Below are positions 1 to 9,955 of a DNA stretch of 64,000 nt, piece by piece. Position numbers and translations under genes: made by a program. The stretch is from an uncultured Erythrobacter sp. Lineage in GTDB: Bacteria > Pseudomonadota > Alphaproteobacteria > Sphingomonadales > Sphingomonadaceae. The notes under the pieces were generated by a model. It made no database searches and was not told the origin of the DNA. It worked only from the letters and a program-made list of their open reading frames with translations. The stretch is taken from positions 1 to 64,000 of the forward strand of contig CANMIS010000004.1 of NCBI GenBank assembly GCA_947498065.1, read 5' to 3'. Within the stretch, counting starts at the first letter, position 1, and every line of letters starts with the position of its first letter.

Positions 1-224
1 CGCAGCGCGGCATTGCCTCGATCGCCGCGCAAGCCAGCCCGCACTTCCCAAGCGCGGCGGGTAAGACCAGCTATGCCTCCAACGTCGCAACCTACCGCGG
101 CGAGATCGGCTTCTCTGCAGGCCTGATGCACCGCTTTGAAGGCGACTTTGCCATAACGGCAGGCGTCACATACGCTGGCGGCAACTCCACCAGCGTGCGC
201 GCAGGTGTCGCGGGAGAGTTTTGA
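1..224 (+). CDS. C-terminal end of a YadA-like trimeric autotransporter adhesin (5' truncated by the window)
   Basis: The frame starting at base 3 is open from the window edge to a TGA at 222-224. It ends in a stretch typical of the YadA membrane-anchor domain: YRGEIGFSAGLMHRF, then alternating hydrophobic strands (FAITAGVTYAGG) and a terminal aromatic residue (GEF). In this family the last 70 or so residues form a 12-stranded trimeric beta barrel that inserts in the outer membrane and exposes the passenger on the surface. The passenger lies outside the window, so length and specificity cannot be judged. A terminal Phe suits recognition by the BAM machinery. It could be another trimeric autotransporter subtype, but the anchor assignment is fairly secure. 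Confidence 0.75.
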   Translation, partial: QRGIASIAAQASPHFPSAAGKTSYASNVATYRGEIGFSAGLMHRFEGDFAITAGVTYAGGNSTSVRAGVAGEF

Positions 225-236
225 TGAGAAAGATAA

Positions 237-262
237 GCAGGCCGGCGTTAGGGCTGGCCTGC
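237..262 (+). terminator. Hairpin just downstream of the YadA-like gene
   Basis: A 7-bp inverted repeat (GCAGGCC / GGCCTGC) with a short interior loop begins 12 bases after the adhesin stop. There is no T-run, so it is a weak candidate for an intrinsic terminator. It may only be a 3'-end-stabilising hairpin. Confidence 0.35.
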
Positions 263-408
263 GCCTCGACCCGGCCGTCACTTTCACTACCATGCTCAGG
301 CATTAGACGCTGGCTCAGTCTTAGTCGTTAGCGGAACGTCTGCCTTTTAGGTCCAAGCGTGCCGTGCGGACATTCAGCTCCCGACCCAATTCTGAACCCA
401 CTCTCAGA

Positions 409-891
409 CTACTCTGCTACCGCATTGCACCGTTCGATGCTGGTTTTCGGCCAGTGCTCTGATCTGCGGTAGTATTGAGCGACTTGCGCAGCTTTCTCAA
501 GGAGAGAAACCAAGGGGAGCTTCGAGTCCGCGAAGATGTGGATGTCCAGCTGAATTGAGTCAGCTTCACGTAAAGTGCTAACTCGAACAAATACGATGGC
601 TTCTCTTGCCGCGCTGTAGTGACTCCAGACGGTTGTGTTGCAAGTTGAACAGACCTTGAGCGACTGCCCGCGTCCGCTATTTGACGGAAGATCGATCCGT
701 TCAGGCGAACAGCTCTCGCCCCTTATCGCGCTCGTTTCAATCAAGGCATTGATCGCAAACGCAGATCCAGTCTCCCTTTAGCACCAGATACAGTGTCAGC
801 AATGGACGATGAGCGGACTGCTCAGGAGATCGAACTCGATATCGCCGCAAACACAAGTTCCAGTCAGCGTCTTAGCAATTGGCTAGCTCAT
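409..891 (-). pseudogene. GFA-family (glutathione-dependent formaldehyde-activating-like) protein, inactivated by three in-frame stops
   Basis: The minus-strand frame from ATG at 891 reads as a full-length GFA-domain protein of about 160 codons, but it contains TAG at codon 3 and, in the zinc-ligand region, TGA and TAA: VHC-stop-HCIWC-stop-RETGSAF. Family members usually read HCCHCxxCQRxTGSAF there, so Cys and Gln codons seem to have become stops. The upstream CxC motif (TCVCGD) and the downstream half (GRGQSLKVCSTCNTTVW, then WPKTSIE) are intact and in the same frame, with no frameshift. A GGAG-type ribosome site precedes the ATG, which overlaps the stop of the upstream small gene (ATGA). 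Reinitiation at TTG 744 could give a 111-residue fragment, but it would lack the first zinc-binding half. Confidence 0.8.
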
Positions 892-1175
892 AGTTCCTTC
901 TCCGTTCGCAATCCCGGGGCCAGCATGGGTGTGGTCTTTTGCTGCCGCAAGCCGACGAGAATATAGGTCGTCATCGCAATATTGAACATAAGCCGCCCCA
1001 CAGACAGCGCCGGTCCACACCACAAGGCGATCAGGATGCCAGCCATGGATGCAGCACCAGCTAGTAGAACAGCGGCGTAACGAAGCTTTCTTCCTTCGGC
1101 GCGACATTCTTGAACTGAAGCCAAGCCTGCCTCTGCTGACACGTGTTCAGGTGCCCGCGGATTGAGTGAAACCAA
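888..1175 (-). CDS. Small membrane protein of unknown function
   Basis: This 95-residue reading frame probably starts at TTG 1175, because an in-frame stop lies a few codons upstream and no ATG is available. The N-terminal 30 residues are polar. Two hydrophobic segments follow (about residues 33-52, YAAVLLAGAASMAGILIALW, and 58-74) with a short basic C-terminus, so it is probably a two-helix inner-membrane protein. Its TGA overlaps the ATG of the GFA pseudogene by the ATGA arrangement, implying that both were once translated as an operon, which supports it as a real gene. I do not recognise the family. The start codon is uncertain. Confidence 0.5.
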   Translation of the reverse strand: MVSLNPRAPEHVSAEAGLASVQECRAEGRKLRYAAVLLAGAASMAGILIALWCGPALSVGRLMFNIAMTTYILVGLRQQKTTPMLAPGLRTEKEL

Positions 1176-1269
1176 CCGCTCGCGTTCGCCTCAAGTGTGG
1201 CATCTATCGGGGAACGGTTTTGGGAATAGGTCCCGAATTCGAAAGAATATGAATTAATTCAGATGGAAA

Positions 1270-1359
1270 TGGCGGAGACGGTGGGATTCGAACCCACGAA
1301 AGAGTTGCCCCTTTACACACTTTCCAGGCGTGCGCCTTCGACCACTCGGCCACGTCTCC
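1270..1359 (-). tRNA. tRNA-Ser (anticodon GGA)
   Basis: The minus strand folds as a class II tRNA. The acceptor stem is GGAGACG with CGTCTCC, the anticodon loop is CTGGAAA (anticodon GGA, reading UCC/UCU), there is a long variable arm, and the T arm contains GGTTCGAATCC. Discriminator G is followed by an encoded CCA at 1270-1272, giving 90 nucleotides. The long variable arm and anticodon both agree with serine. Confidence 0.95.
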
Positions 1360-1440
1360 GCGTTCCCTTACCGGGAAAGGGCGCGGATAGACGCAAGCTT
1401 GCCCTTTCGCAAGCCGCTTGAAGATGGCAGGCTATTGCCC

Positions 1441-2514
1441 ATGAAAAAACTGCTGCTGACTGCCGCCTGCGCCTTTGCGCTCTCTCTGCCCGCTCACGCG
1501 CAAACCGAAGCGCCGGAAGAGCCGGAAGGTGCGCCCTCTCCGAACCAGATTGTTGATGCTACGCCGCAGGCTGAATGGGTGACAATTGCCCCTGAGGATT
1601 TGCTGGTGATGACGCTCGTCCCGGATGCGGAAGGGACCGCGCGCGAAGTGGTGATCCAGCTGATGCCCGCGCCATTTTCCCAGGGCTGGGTTGACAATAT
1701 CCGCAAGCTCGCCCGCGCGAAGTGGTATGACGATATCACCGTCAACCGCGTGCAGGACAATTACGTCGTGCAATGGGGCGATCCCAATTATGACAATCCA
1801 GAGGGCGAGGGCGTGGCGAAGCCGCTGCCAGAGGGCCTAAGCGTGATGGATGAGGGTGAGTACACCGAGGATTCCTTTGTTCCTAAAGCCTCACCGGACA
1901 AAGGCGGACTACAAGCGGCAGCGACTGCCATTGGCATTATTGCGTCCCGATCCACCTTGGAGACCATATTCAGCCTTCCAGCTAATGAGCAGCAAGAGGC
2001 AGGACGAGCTGCCCTCGCTGATCGCTACGCGGAATTCTCTAGCATTGCTCAAGGCTGGCCAATCGCTGGAAGAAACGAAGAATTCTGGCCCGTCCATTGC
2101 TACGGCATGGTCGGCGTGGGCCGCGGGTACTCACCAGACACAGGCTCGGGCGCGGAGCTCTACACCGTGATCGGACATGCGCCGCGTCACTTGGATCGCA
2201 ACATTGCTCTCGTAGGCCGGATCATTTCCGGCATGGAGCATCTCTCTTCGCTGCCGCGCGGCAGCGGAGCTCTGGGCTTCTACACCGCAGAGGAAGCGGA
2301 CAAGCGCACGCCGATCCTTTCGGTTCGCGTTGCATCGGACCTGCCGGACGGGGAGCGGCCTCAGTTCGAATATCTCTCCACGGAGAGCGAGACCTTCGCG
2401 CGGTATGCCGAGGCGCGCGCGAACCGCCGCGATCCGTTCTTTATCGTGCCCGCTGGCGGCGCGGATATCTGCAACATCCCGGTCCCGGTGCGGCCCGTCT
2501 CCGCTGGCGAATGA
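1441..2514 (+). CDS. Periplasmic cyclophilin-type peptidyl-prolyl cis-trans isomerase
   Basis: The start at 1441 gives a clean Sec signal peptide (MKKLLLTAACAFALSLPAHAQ). A longer frame from 1330 would run through the tRNA and is unlikely. The mature protein has an N-terminal cyclophilin-like part (VVIQLMPAPFSQGWVDNI, then FYDDITVNRVQDNYVVQWGDP-like strands) and a C-terminal part with GRIISGMEHLSSLPRGSG, matching the family's VVEGMDVV...PRG segment. A long insertion of about 110 residues separates them, giving 357 residues against about 165 for minimal cyclophilins. It should catalyse proline isomerisation during folding in the periplasm. The ATGA overlap with the next gene implies an operon. 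Confidence 0.8.
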   Translation: MKKLLLTAACAFALSLPAHAQTEAPEEPEGAPSPNQIVDATPQAEWVTIAPEDLLVMTLVPDAEGTAREVVIQLMPAPFSQGWVDNIRKLARAKWYDDITVNRVQDNYVVQWGDPNYDNPEGEGVAKPLPEGLSVMDEGEYTEDSFVPKASPDKGGLQAAATAIGIIASRSTLETIFSLPANEQQEAGRAALADRYAEFSSIAQGWPIAGRNEEFWPVHCYGMVGVGRGYSPDTGSGAELYTVIGHAPRHLDRNIALVGRIISGMEHLSSLPRGSGALGFYTAEEADKRTPILSVRVASDLPDGERPQFEYLSTESETFARYAEARANRRDPFFIVPAGGADICNIPVPVRPVSAGE

Positions 2515-2831
2515 GCGAGGCGAAGCTCACGCAGACAGGCCCGCTGTGGCTGTGGACCGCCTCCAATGGGGTCGGCTGGCACTTTATTACGATTGATGGC
2601 GCAGCGGGTGAGACCATCGCCGCCAATGAGGCGATGCGGCGGTTAGAGCTGGGCCGCAAACGGGGCTTTCGCTCGCAGAAAGTCGAGGCTCAGATCGGCG
2701 AGACGCTGTGGTCGACCTCATGCTTTCCCAGCGATGATGGCGCCTGGTTGCTGCCTGTAAAGGCGCCAGTTCGAAAGGCTGAGGGGCTGGCAGAAGGTGA
2801 CGAAGTTCGGGTCACCCTGACGCTGCTTTAG
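2511..2831 (+). CDS. DUF1905 domain protein
   Basis: This 106-residue protein has the DUF1905 pattern: GPLWLW near the N-terminus, a GWHFITID strand, the basic RKRGFRSQKVEAQIG segment and a final VKAPVRKAEGL..GDEVRVTLTL barrel strand. The family forms a small beta barrel and its biochemical role is not established. The ATG overlaps the TGA of the cyclophilin gene (ATGA), so translational coupling is likely. It is cytoplasmic, as no signal or membrane segment is seen. Confidence 0.8.
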   Translation: MSEAKLTQTGPLWLWTASNGVGWHFITIDGAAGETIAANEAMRRLELGRKRGFRSQKVEAQIGETLWSTSCFPSDDGAWLLPVKAPVRKAEGLAEGDEVRVTLTLL

Positions 2832-2876
2832 TGCGCTCCAAAGCCGCCCGATGCGCTGGAACAAGCTGCAGGCCGG

Positions 2877-2902
2877 GGAACAACTGACGTCCCGCCTGCG
2901 TT
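2877..2902 (+). promoter_or_regulatory. EcfG (general stress sigma factor) type promoter for the CBS gene
   Basis: GGAAC at 2877-2881 and CGTT at 2899-2902 are separated by 17 bases, matching the alphaproteobacterial EcfG consensus GGAAC-N16/17-CGTT. The site is about 40 bases upstream of the CBS-protein ATG. Confidence 0.65.
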
Positions 2903-2941
2903 CTTCACTTGTTTTGAAACGAAAATAAGGGAGACGGCGTT

Positions 2942-3457
2942 ATGAGAATTTCCGACCGCACAGAGTATCAAAGCAAAGCGCCGCCCCTCACCTGCTCGCC
3001 CGAAACAAGCGTCTATGACGCGGTTTTGCAGATGGCCGAGAAGAACTTTGGTTCAATTATCGTCACTGATGCCGATCAAAAAGTTACCGGCATGATGACC
3101 GAGCGCGACATTTTCAAACGGGTGATTGCGGAAAGCCGCGATCCCAAGACGACCAGTGTCGGCGATGTCATGACATCCGAGGTGCGCATGGCGAATAAGG
3201 ACGACAAGGTTCTCGATTGGCTGCAGGTTATGTCCAACGAACGTTTCCGCCGCCTGCCCATTGTCGATGAGGACAAACGCCTCGTATCGGTTATGACACA
3301 GGGCGATTTTGTCAGCTACACATGGCCGCAATTGCTGACCCAGGTGAGCCAGATGGCGCAGGCGACGCTCGCGCCCGCTTTCAATCCGCTCGCCATTCTT
3401 GGCGGAGTGCTGGTCTATTCGGTGATCCTGGTGATCGTGCTTATTACCTTCGCCTAA
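2942..3457 (+). CDS. CBS-pair protein with a C-terminal membrane anchor
   Basis: Two CBS motifs fill residues about 10-130 (FGSIIVTDADQKVTGMMTERD and RRLPIVDEDKRLVSVMTQGD). The Bateman module they form usually binds adenosyl ligands and gates a partner activity. A single hydrophobic helix (about residues 147-170, AILGGVLVYSVILVIVLI) ends the protein and should anchor it in the inner membrane, which is less usual than the soluble stand-alone form. A good AAGGGAG ribosome site precedes ATG 2942. The EcfG-type promoter upstream suggests induction in the general stress response. The partner is unknown, since neighbours give no clue beyond the convergent chemoreceptors. Confidence 0.85.
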   Translation: MRISDRTEYQSKAPPLTCSPETSVYDAVLQMAEKNFGSIIVTDADQKVTGMMTERDIFKRVIAESRDPKTTSVGDVMTSEVRMANKDDKVLDWLQVMSNERFRRLPIVDEDKRLVSVMTQGDFVSYTWPQLLTQVSQMAQATLAPAFNPLAILGGVLVYSVILVIVLITFA

Positions 3458-3486
3458 CCGGGCAGGCCTAGGCGAGCTTAGAGCTC

Positions 3487-5304
<1,818 letters not shown>

Positions 5305-5422
5305 AAGCTCATCCTCAACCTGCGAGCGCGCAGCAATGGACGCACGCTCAATTGAAGCACCTTAGAGTGACACATTTAAAGAGGGGTAAATGGCCCCTTA
5401 ACCAAGCCTACTGCTTGCCGCT

Positions 5423-7276
5423 TCAGGCGGCCTGTGCCTTGGCCAGCAGCTCGCTGTCGGCTGAATCGAGCTCGCTTGCGCTGCGGCGCACGTCGCTGAG
5501 GAAGCTTGTCGCTTTCTCGCGCAGGGCATCAGCGTGCAGATCAAGCTCGCTGGCGGAGGCCAGAACTTGTGACGACGCAGAGCCGGTGGCGAGCGAAGCC
5601 TCGCGCAATTTGCCGAGCTGCGCGTCCACCTGCGAGGTGCCGCTGGCAACGGTGTCGATATTGCGCGCCAGATCTTCGCCAGAGATTGACTGCTGATCAA
5701 CAGCGGTCGCGATCACGACTGAGGCGCGTTCTAGCTCATCGATCTGCGTCACCATGGAATTGAGGTCCGCCACGCTCGACTGGGTGGAGCTTTGCATCGC
5801 GCTGATCTTCTCAGTCACGCTATTGGTGGCATTGCTGGTCTGGGTTGCCAGCTCTTTGACTTCAGAGGCAACAACGGCGAACCCGCGTCCCGCCTCGCCG
5901 CCGCGTGCCGCCTCAATCGAAGCGTTGAGCGCCAGCAGATTGGTACGCTGAGCGATGGTCTGGATCATCTCGACGATGCTGCCGATTTCGTCAGCTGCGC
6001 TGGAGAGGTTGGTCATTTTGTTGTTCGCGGCCATCACCAGCTCGCTCGCCTCGCGCGCCAGAGCGGCCGAAGCGCTGGCTTGCTTGCTGATCTCTGTAAT
6101 CGACAACGCAAACTCATCCGTCGCCGCAGCCGCAGCCGTCACATTGCGGGTGGTTGCCTGCATCGATGTGGAGGCCTCCTGCGATTGCTCGGCAGAGCTT
6201 TCAGCAAGCTTCACCATGCTCTCAGAGGTTTCTTTAAGCTGCGCAGAAGCTGCGCCAACGGCGTCGATCACTTCCCCGATTGAAACTTCAAAACCGCCAG
6301 CAAGCCGCTCTAACAGCTCGCCTTTATCGGTCCGCAGACGGTTCGATTCCTGCGCGAGGATTTGCTGCTGAGCAAGCTCGCGTTCCGCCGCGCTGGCGCG
6401 TTCAGCGGTCAGCTGGCTAAGCTCTAGAGCATCCTGACGGAACACCGCTAGCGCGCGGGCCATATCGCCAATTTCATCCTCACGCTCTGCGTGGAGAATT
6501 TCGGTCTGATCCTCACCGCTCGCTATCCGCTCCATCGCATCGGTGATGCTGCGGATCATGCGTACGACATTGCGAATGATCACGCGGCCAACAAGAAAGG
6601 AAGCGATCACGGTGAGGCCCAGCAGGGCCATAAAGCCGATGATCGTCTTGCCAACAGTGTTCAGCAGATCGCCGGCCTTGCCGCTCACAAACACATGCAG
6701 ATCGTCAACATAGACGCGCATTTCGCTGTAGAGCGAACCTACCTCTTGTTCGATTTCGCGCACAGCAGACGTATCGGTGCCAGAACCGGGCGCAATTGCA
6801 TCAATACGGGCATCGGCATTCTCAATCCGCCCAAGGTAATCCTCCAGCGAAGTGCGAATGTCACTCGGCATCATTTCGCCGCCATAGTTCAGCGCTGATC
6901 GGATATCTTCCGCCGCGTCTTCAAGCTTGTCAGACGCGTTTTCATACCCGGCCTGCTCGCCGCGCTCGGTCACATCGCGCAGCGAGACATAGGCATCGCC
7001 TAGCGCCAATGCGGCATGGCCGCTGCGCACTTCGGCAGAGGCGAGCACGGTTTGGCGTTCGCCTTGATTGCCGATGTAGGCAAAGCCGCTGAGGATGATG
7101 AAGGCAACCACCAGCACCATGGCCGCATTGCTGAAAATCGCGATGCGCAGGTTGCCGACCAGAGAAAAGCGTTCGAGCCAACGCTTACGGCGTTCCTCGC
7201 CGGCGCTAAGATCCGCGTCGCTGGTGTCCAAATCCTCGTCAGAGGCGGGCACAAAATCATGCGCTGAATAGCTCAA
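5423..7276 (-). CDS. Methyl-accepting chemotaxis protein (second of a tandem pair)
   Basis: A 617-residue paralogue of the downstream receptor with the same architecture: TM1 at about residues 50-72, a helical periplasmic domain, TM2 (about 212-235, [20 protein letters not shown]), HAMP and a signalling coiled coil with tip [19 protein letters not shown]. The first 14 residues ([14 protein letters not shown]) are identical to the other receptor, while the periplasmic sensors have diverged, which suggests a shared localisation or signalling tag with different ligands. The 118-base gap to the other gene holds no clear terminator, so co-transcription is possible. Confidence 0.93.
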   Translation of the reverse strand: MSYSAHDFVPASDEDLDTSDADLSAGEERRKRWLERFSLVGNLRIAIFSNAAMVLVVAFIILSGFAYIGNQGERQTVLASAEVRSGHAALALGDAYVSLRDVTERGEQAGYENASDKLEDAAEDIRSALNYGGEMMPSDIRTSLEDYLGRIENADARIDAIAPGSGTDTSAVREIEQEVGSLYSEMRVYVDDLHVFVSGKAGDLLNTVGKTIIGFMALLGLTVIASFLVGRVIIRNVVRMIRSITDAMERIASGEDQTEILHAEREDEIGDMARALAVFRQDALELSQLTAERASAAERELAQQQILAQESNRLRTDKGELLERLAGGFEVSIGEVIDAVGAASAQLKETSESMVKLAESSAEQSQEASTSMQATTRNVTAAAAATDEFALSITEISKQASASAALAREASELVMAANNKMTNLSSAADEIGSIVEMIQTIAQRTNLLALNASIEAARGGEAGRGFAVVASEVKELATQTSNATNSVTEKISAMQSSTQSSVADLNSMVTQIDELERASVVIATAVDQQSISGEDLARNIDTVASGTSQVDAQLGKLREASLATGSASSQVLASASELDLHADALREKATSFLSDVRRSASELDSADSELLAKAQAA

Positions 7277-7375
7277 AGTGTTTTCCTCATACCGCCGCTT
7301 ACGGACGTGTGTGGTTTCTTACATGAGGAGCAATACGAGGACGGGTTTAAGGAGTGGTAAACGCCAATTTAACCA

Positions 7376-7741
7376 TCACCTTGAGGTTGGCTGCATAAGC
7401 TCAATGCGGTTGCCGAAAGGGTCGCTGGCAAAGAAACGGGAATATCCCTCAACTGGCTTGTCGTCACGCGTCTCAATGCCCGCTGCCAGCAATTTCGCGC
7501 GCAGGCCTGCAAGATCATCGACCAGCAACGCCGGGTGAGCTTTGCGCGCCGGAGAGAAATCTGGATCAATCCCGATATGCAAGCTCACTCCGCCTGCCTC
7601 AAACCAGCATCCGCTGCTCGAGAGATTGGCAGGTTTTGGAACCTCAAGCATGCCCAGCAGTCCAACAAAAAACGCCCGTGCCTGATCCTCACCGCCAGCT
7701 GGAATGGCTAGCTGAACGTGATCAATGCCAATTATTGCCAC
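7376..7741 (-). CDS. VOC-family (glyoxalase/bleomycin-resistance fold) protein
   Basis: A 121-residue single-module vicinal-oxygen-chelate protein. IDHVQLAIPAG at the N-terminus and GYSRFFASDPFGNRIELMQ at the C-terminus are the hallmark strands, with likely metal ligands His (IDHVQ) and Glu (IELMQ). Members are metal-dependent lyases, dioxygenases or binding proteins, and the substrate cannot be told from sequence. The start is GTG 7741, whose G is the last base of the TAG of rel (TAGTG), so translation is probably coupled to it. Confidence 0.85.
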   Translation of the reverse strand: MAIIGIDHVQLAIPAGGEDQARAFFVGLLGMLEVPKPANLSSSGCWFEAGGVSLHIGIDPDFSPARKAHPALLVDDLAGLRAKLLAAGIETRDDKPVEGYSRFFASDPFGNRIELMQPTSR

Positions 7742-9831
7742 TAAATCCGCTCTGCCTGAGCCACCGCGTCGCTTGCGCGCAGCGCGCTCAATATCCGCGT
7801 GAGGTGCGCGAGATCCTGCACCTCTGAATCGATTTCATAGGTGGTGAATGGGTGGTCGAGCTGGACCTGATTGAGGCTGGTCACATTGGTTTTGTTCTGC
7901 GCGAAGATCCCGGCCATTTCCGCCAAAGTGCCCGGACGGTCATAGAGCGTCACCCTGAGGCGGCCAACCGCGCCAACCGACCGCTTGCCCCAGGACAGAT
8001 CGAGCCAATCGGCATCGATCCCGCTGGCAAGCTCCAGACAATCAATTGCGTGCACCTCGACCCGCTCGTCCTTGCGCCGCAGGCCCACAATCCGGTCGCC
8101 TGGCACCGGGTGACAGCAGTCGGCCAGCGTATAGCCAACCTCCGGCGTCAGCCCGCGGATCGAGATCACCCGCTCACGCTTGGACCATTCCGCGTCATCT
8201 TCGAAATCGGCGGTTGATCCGGGGACCAGCGCCTCCATCACTTCACGGTCGGTGATTTTGGCCGCACCAATCGCGAACATCAGGTCTTCCGGCTCGTCCA
8301 TTTCTAGGCGTTTGAGCGCTTCGCGAATGGCCTTCTTGCCGATCCGCGCGGGCACTTTTGCTGCAATCTCATCGAACAATTTGCTGCCTATTGAGGCAAC
8401 CTCTGCACGTTCTTTGAGGCGCACAGAGCGGCGAATGGAAGCGCGCGCCTTGCCCGTCACCACAAAGCCCAGCCAGGACAGCTGCGGCTCGGCATTCTTG
8501 CCTTTGATGATCTCGACCACATCGCCATTGTTCAGCGGAGTGCGCAGCGGCATGTGGCGGCCATTGATCTTCGCGCCGACCGTCTGCGCGCCGAGATCCG
8601 TATGCACGGCAAAGGCGAAATCGACCGAGCTTGCGCCCTTGGGCAGCTGGAACAAAGCCCCCTTGGGCGTGAAGGCGAAAATCCGGTCTTGATAGATCGC
8701 CATGCGGGTGTGCTCGAGCAGCTCTTCTGCATCGTGGCTGGCATCGACGATCTCGATCAAATCGCGCAGCCAGGCGACCTGGCCATCGGCGGAATCGCTT
8801 TGTTTGTAGGCCCAATGCGCGGCCAGACCGAATTCATTGCGACTGTGCATTTCGCGGGTGCGGATTTGTACCTCCACCCGCATGGAATTCTCATACATCA
8901 GCGAGGTGTGGAGCGAACGATAGCCGTTCGACTTGGGCGTCGAGATGTAATCCTTGAACCGGCCAGGCAGGAATTGCCACGTCGTGTGCAACACGCCCAT
9001 AGCGGCATAGCAATCCGTCTCACTCTCACAGATGACGCGAAACGCCATGATATCAGTGACCTGCTCAAAGCTGACGTGGCGCTCCGCCATCTTTTTCCAG
9101 ATCGAATAGGGGTGTTTTTCGCGCCCCATCACCTCAACCTGAAGCCCCGCCTCGGCCAGCACCTGCTTCACCTTTAGCGCAATCGCATCGACCTGCCCGC
9201 CGTCCTGGCTGCGCAATTGCTCCAGCCGGTTGGTGATGGTCGCAAACGCCTCTGGCTCCAATTGCTCAAAGGCAAGCGCCTGCATCTCGCGCATATACTC
9301 ATACATGCCGATCCGCTCTGCCAGCGGCGCATAAATATCCATCGTCTCGCGCGCGATCCGGCGGCGCTTTTCCGGCTTCTTGATAAAATGCAGCGTGCGC
9401 ATATTGTGCAGCCGGTCCGCAAGCTTCACCAGCAGAACGCGGATATCCTCGCTCATCGCGAGCAGGAATTTGCGCAAGTTCTCCGCCGCCCGCTCGTTCT
9501 CGGGCATGGCCTCGATCTTGGACAGCTTGGTCACACCATCGACCAGCCGCGCCACGTCAGCACCGAAATTCTGCTCAATATCGTCAATCGTCGCGAGCGT
9601 GTCTTCGACAGTGTCATGCAGCAGCGCGGTGATGATCGTTTCCTGATCGAGCTGCAGGTCCGTCATCAACCCGGCAACCTCGACCGGATGCGAGAAATAG
9701 GGATCACCGCTGGCGCGCTTTTGCGTGCCGTGTTTCTGAACGGTGTAGACATAGGCACGGTTGAGCGCTGCCTCATCCGCATTGGGGTCATATTCTTTGA
9801 CCCGTTCCACCAGTTCATATTGCCTCAGCAT
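7741..9831 (-). CDS. rel: Bifunctional (p)ppGpp synthetase/hydrolase (RelA/SpoT homologue)
   Basis: At 696 residues this is a full-length Rsh enzyme, the stringent-response regulator of alphaproteobacteria. Domains in order are an HD hydrolase (about residues 45-150, with ALLHDTVEDT carrying the metal-binding HD and ED), a synthetase (about 235-350, with NGYRSLHTSLMYE), a TGS domain (about 385-445, ending near LNNGDVVEIIKGK), a zinc-finger-like region (ADCCHPVPGD) and a C-terminal ACT domain (RLRVTLYDRPGTLAEMAGI). The intact HD motif and synthetase core imply both activities. It is divergent from the patatin-like gene across a 124-base gap. Confidence 0.95.
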   Translation of the reverse strand: MLRQYELVERVKEYDPNADEAALNRAYVYTVQKHGTQKRASGDPYFSHPVEVAGLMTDLQLDQETIITALLHDTVEDTLATIDDIEQNFGADVARLVDGVTKLSKIEAMPENERAAENLRKFLLAMSEDIRVLLVKLADRLHNMRTLHFIKKPEKRRRIARETMDIYAPLAERIGMYEYMREMQALAFEQLEPEAFATITNRLEQLRSQDGGQVDAIALKVKQVLAEAGLQVEVMGREKHPYSIWKKMAERHVSFEQVTDIMAFRVICESETDCYAAMGVLHTTWQFLPGRFKDYISTPKSNGYRSLHTSLMYENSMRVEVQIRTREMHSRNEFGLAAHWAYKQSDSADGQVAWLRDLIEIVDASHDAEELLEHTRMAIYQDRIFAFTPKGALFQLPKGASSVDFAFAVHTDLGAQTVGAKINGRHMPLRTPLNNGDVVEIIKGKNAEPQLSWLGFVVTGKARASIRRSVRLKERAEVASIGSKLFDEIAAKVPARIGKKAIREALKRLEMDEPEDLMFAIGAAKITDREVMEALVPGSTADFEDDAEWSKRERVISIRGLTPEVGYTLADCCHPVPGDRIVGLRRKDERVEVHAIDCLELASGIDADWLDLSWGKRSVGAVGRLRVTLYDRPGTLAEMAGIFAQNKTNVTSLNQVQLDHPFTTYEIDSEVQDLAHLTRILSALRASDAVAQAERI

Positions 9832-9955
9832 AGGTTCCTATGATGCGGTGAAAACGCCCAATATTGCAAAGCAATTCGGCACTTGGGCAATCAAATATCA
9901 AACTCTTGAGACCATAAGGGCCCAGCATACGGGGTGGACCAAGGGAATTTGCGGG

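Noticed and set aside
883-1107. 74-codon minus-strand frame overlapping the small membrane gene
   Set aside because: The frame used at 888-1175 has membrane helices and ATGA coupling, whereas this one is Arg/Cys-rich with no recognisable features.
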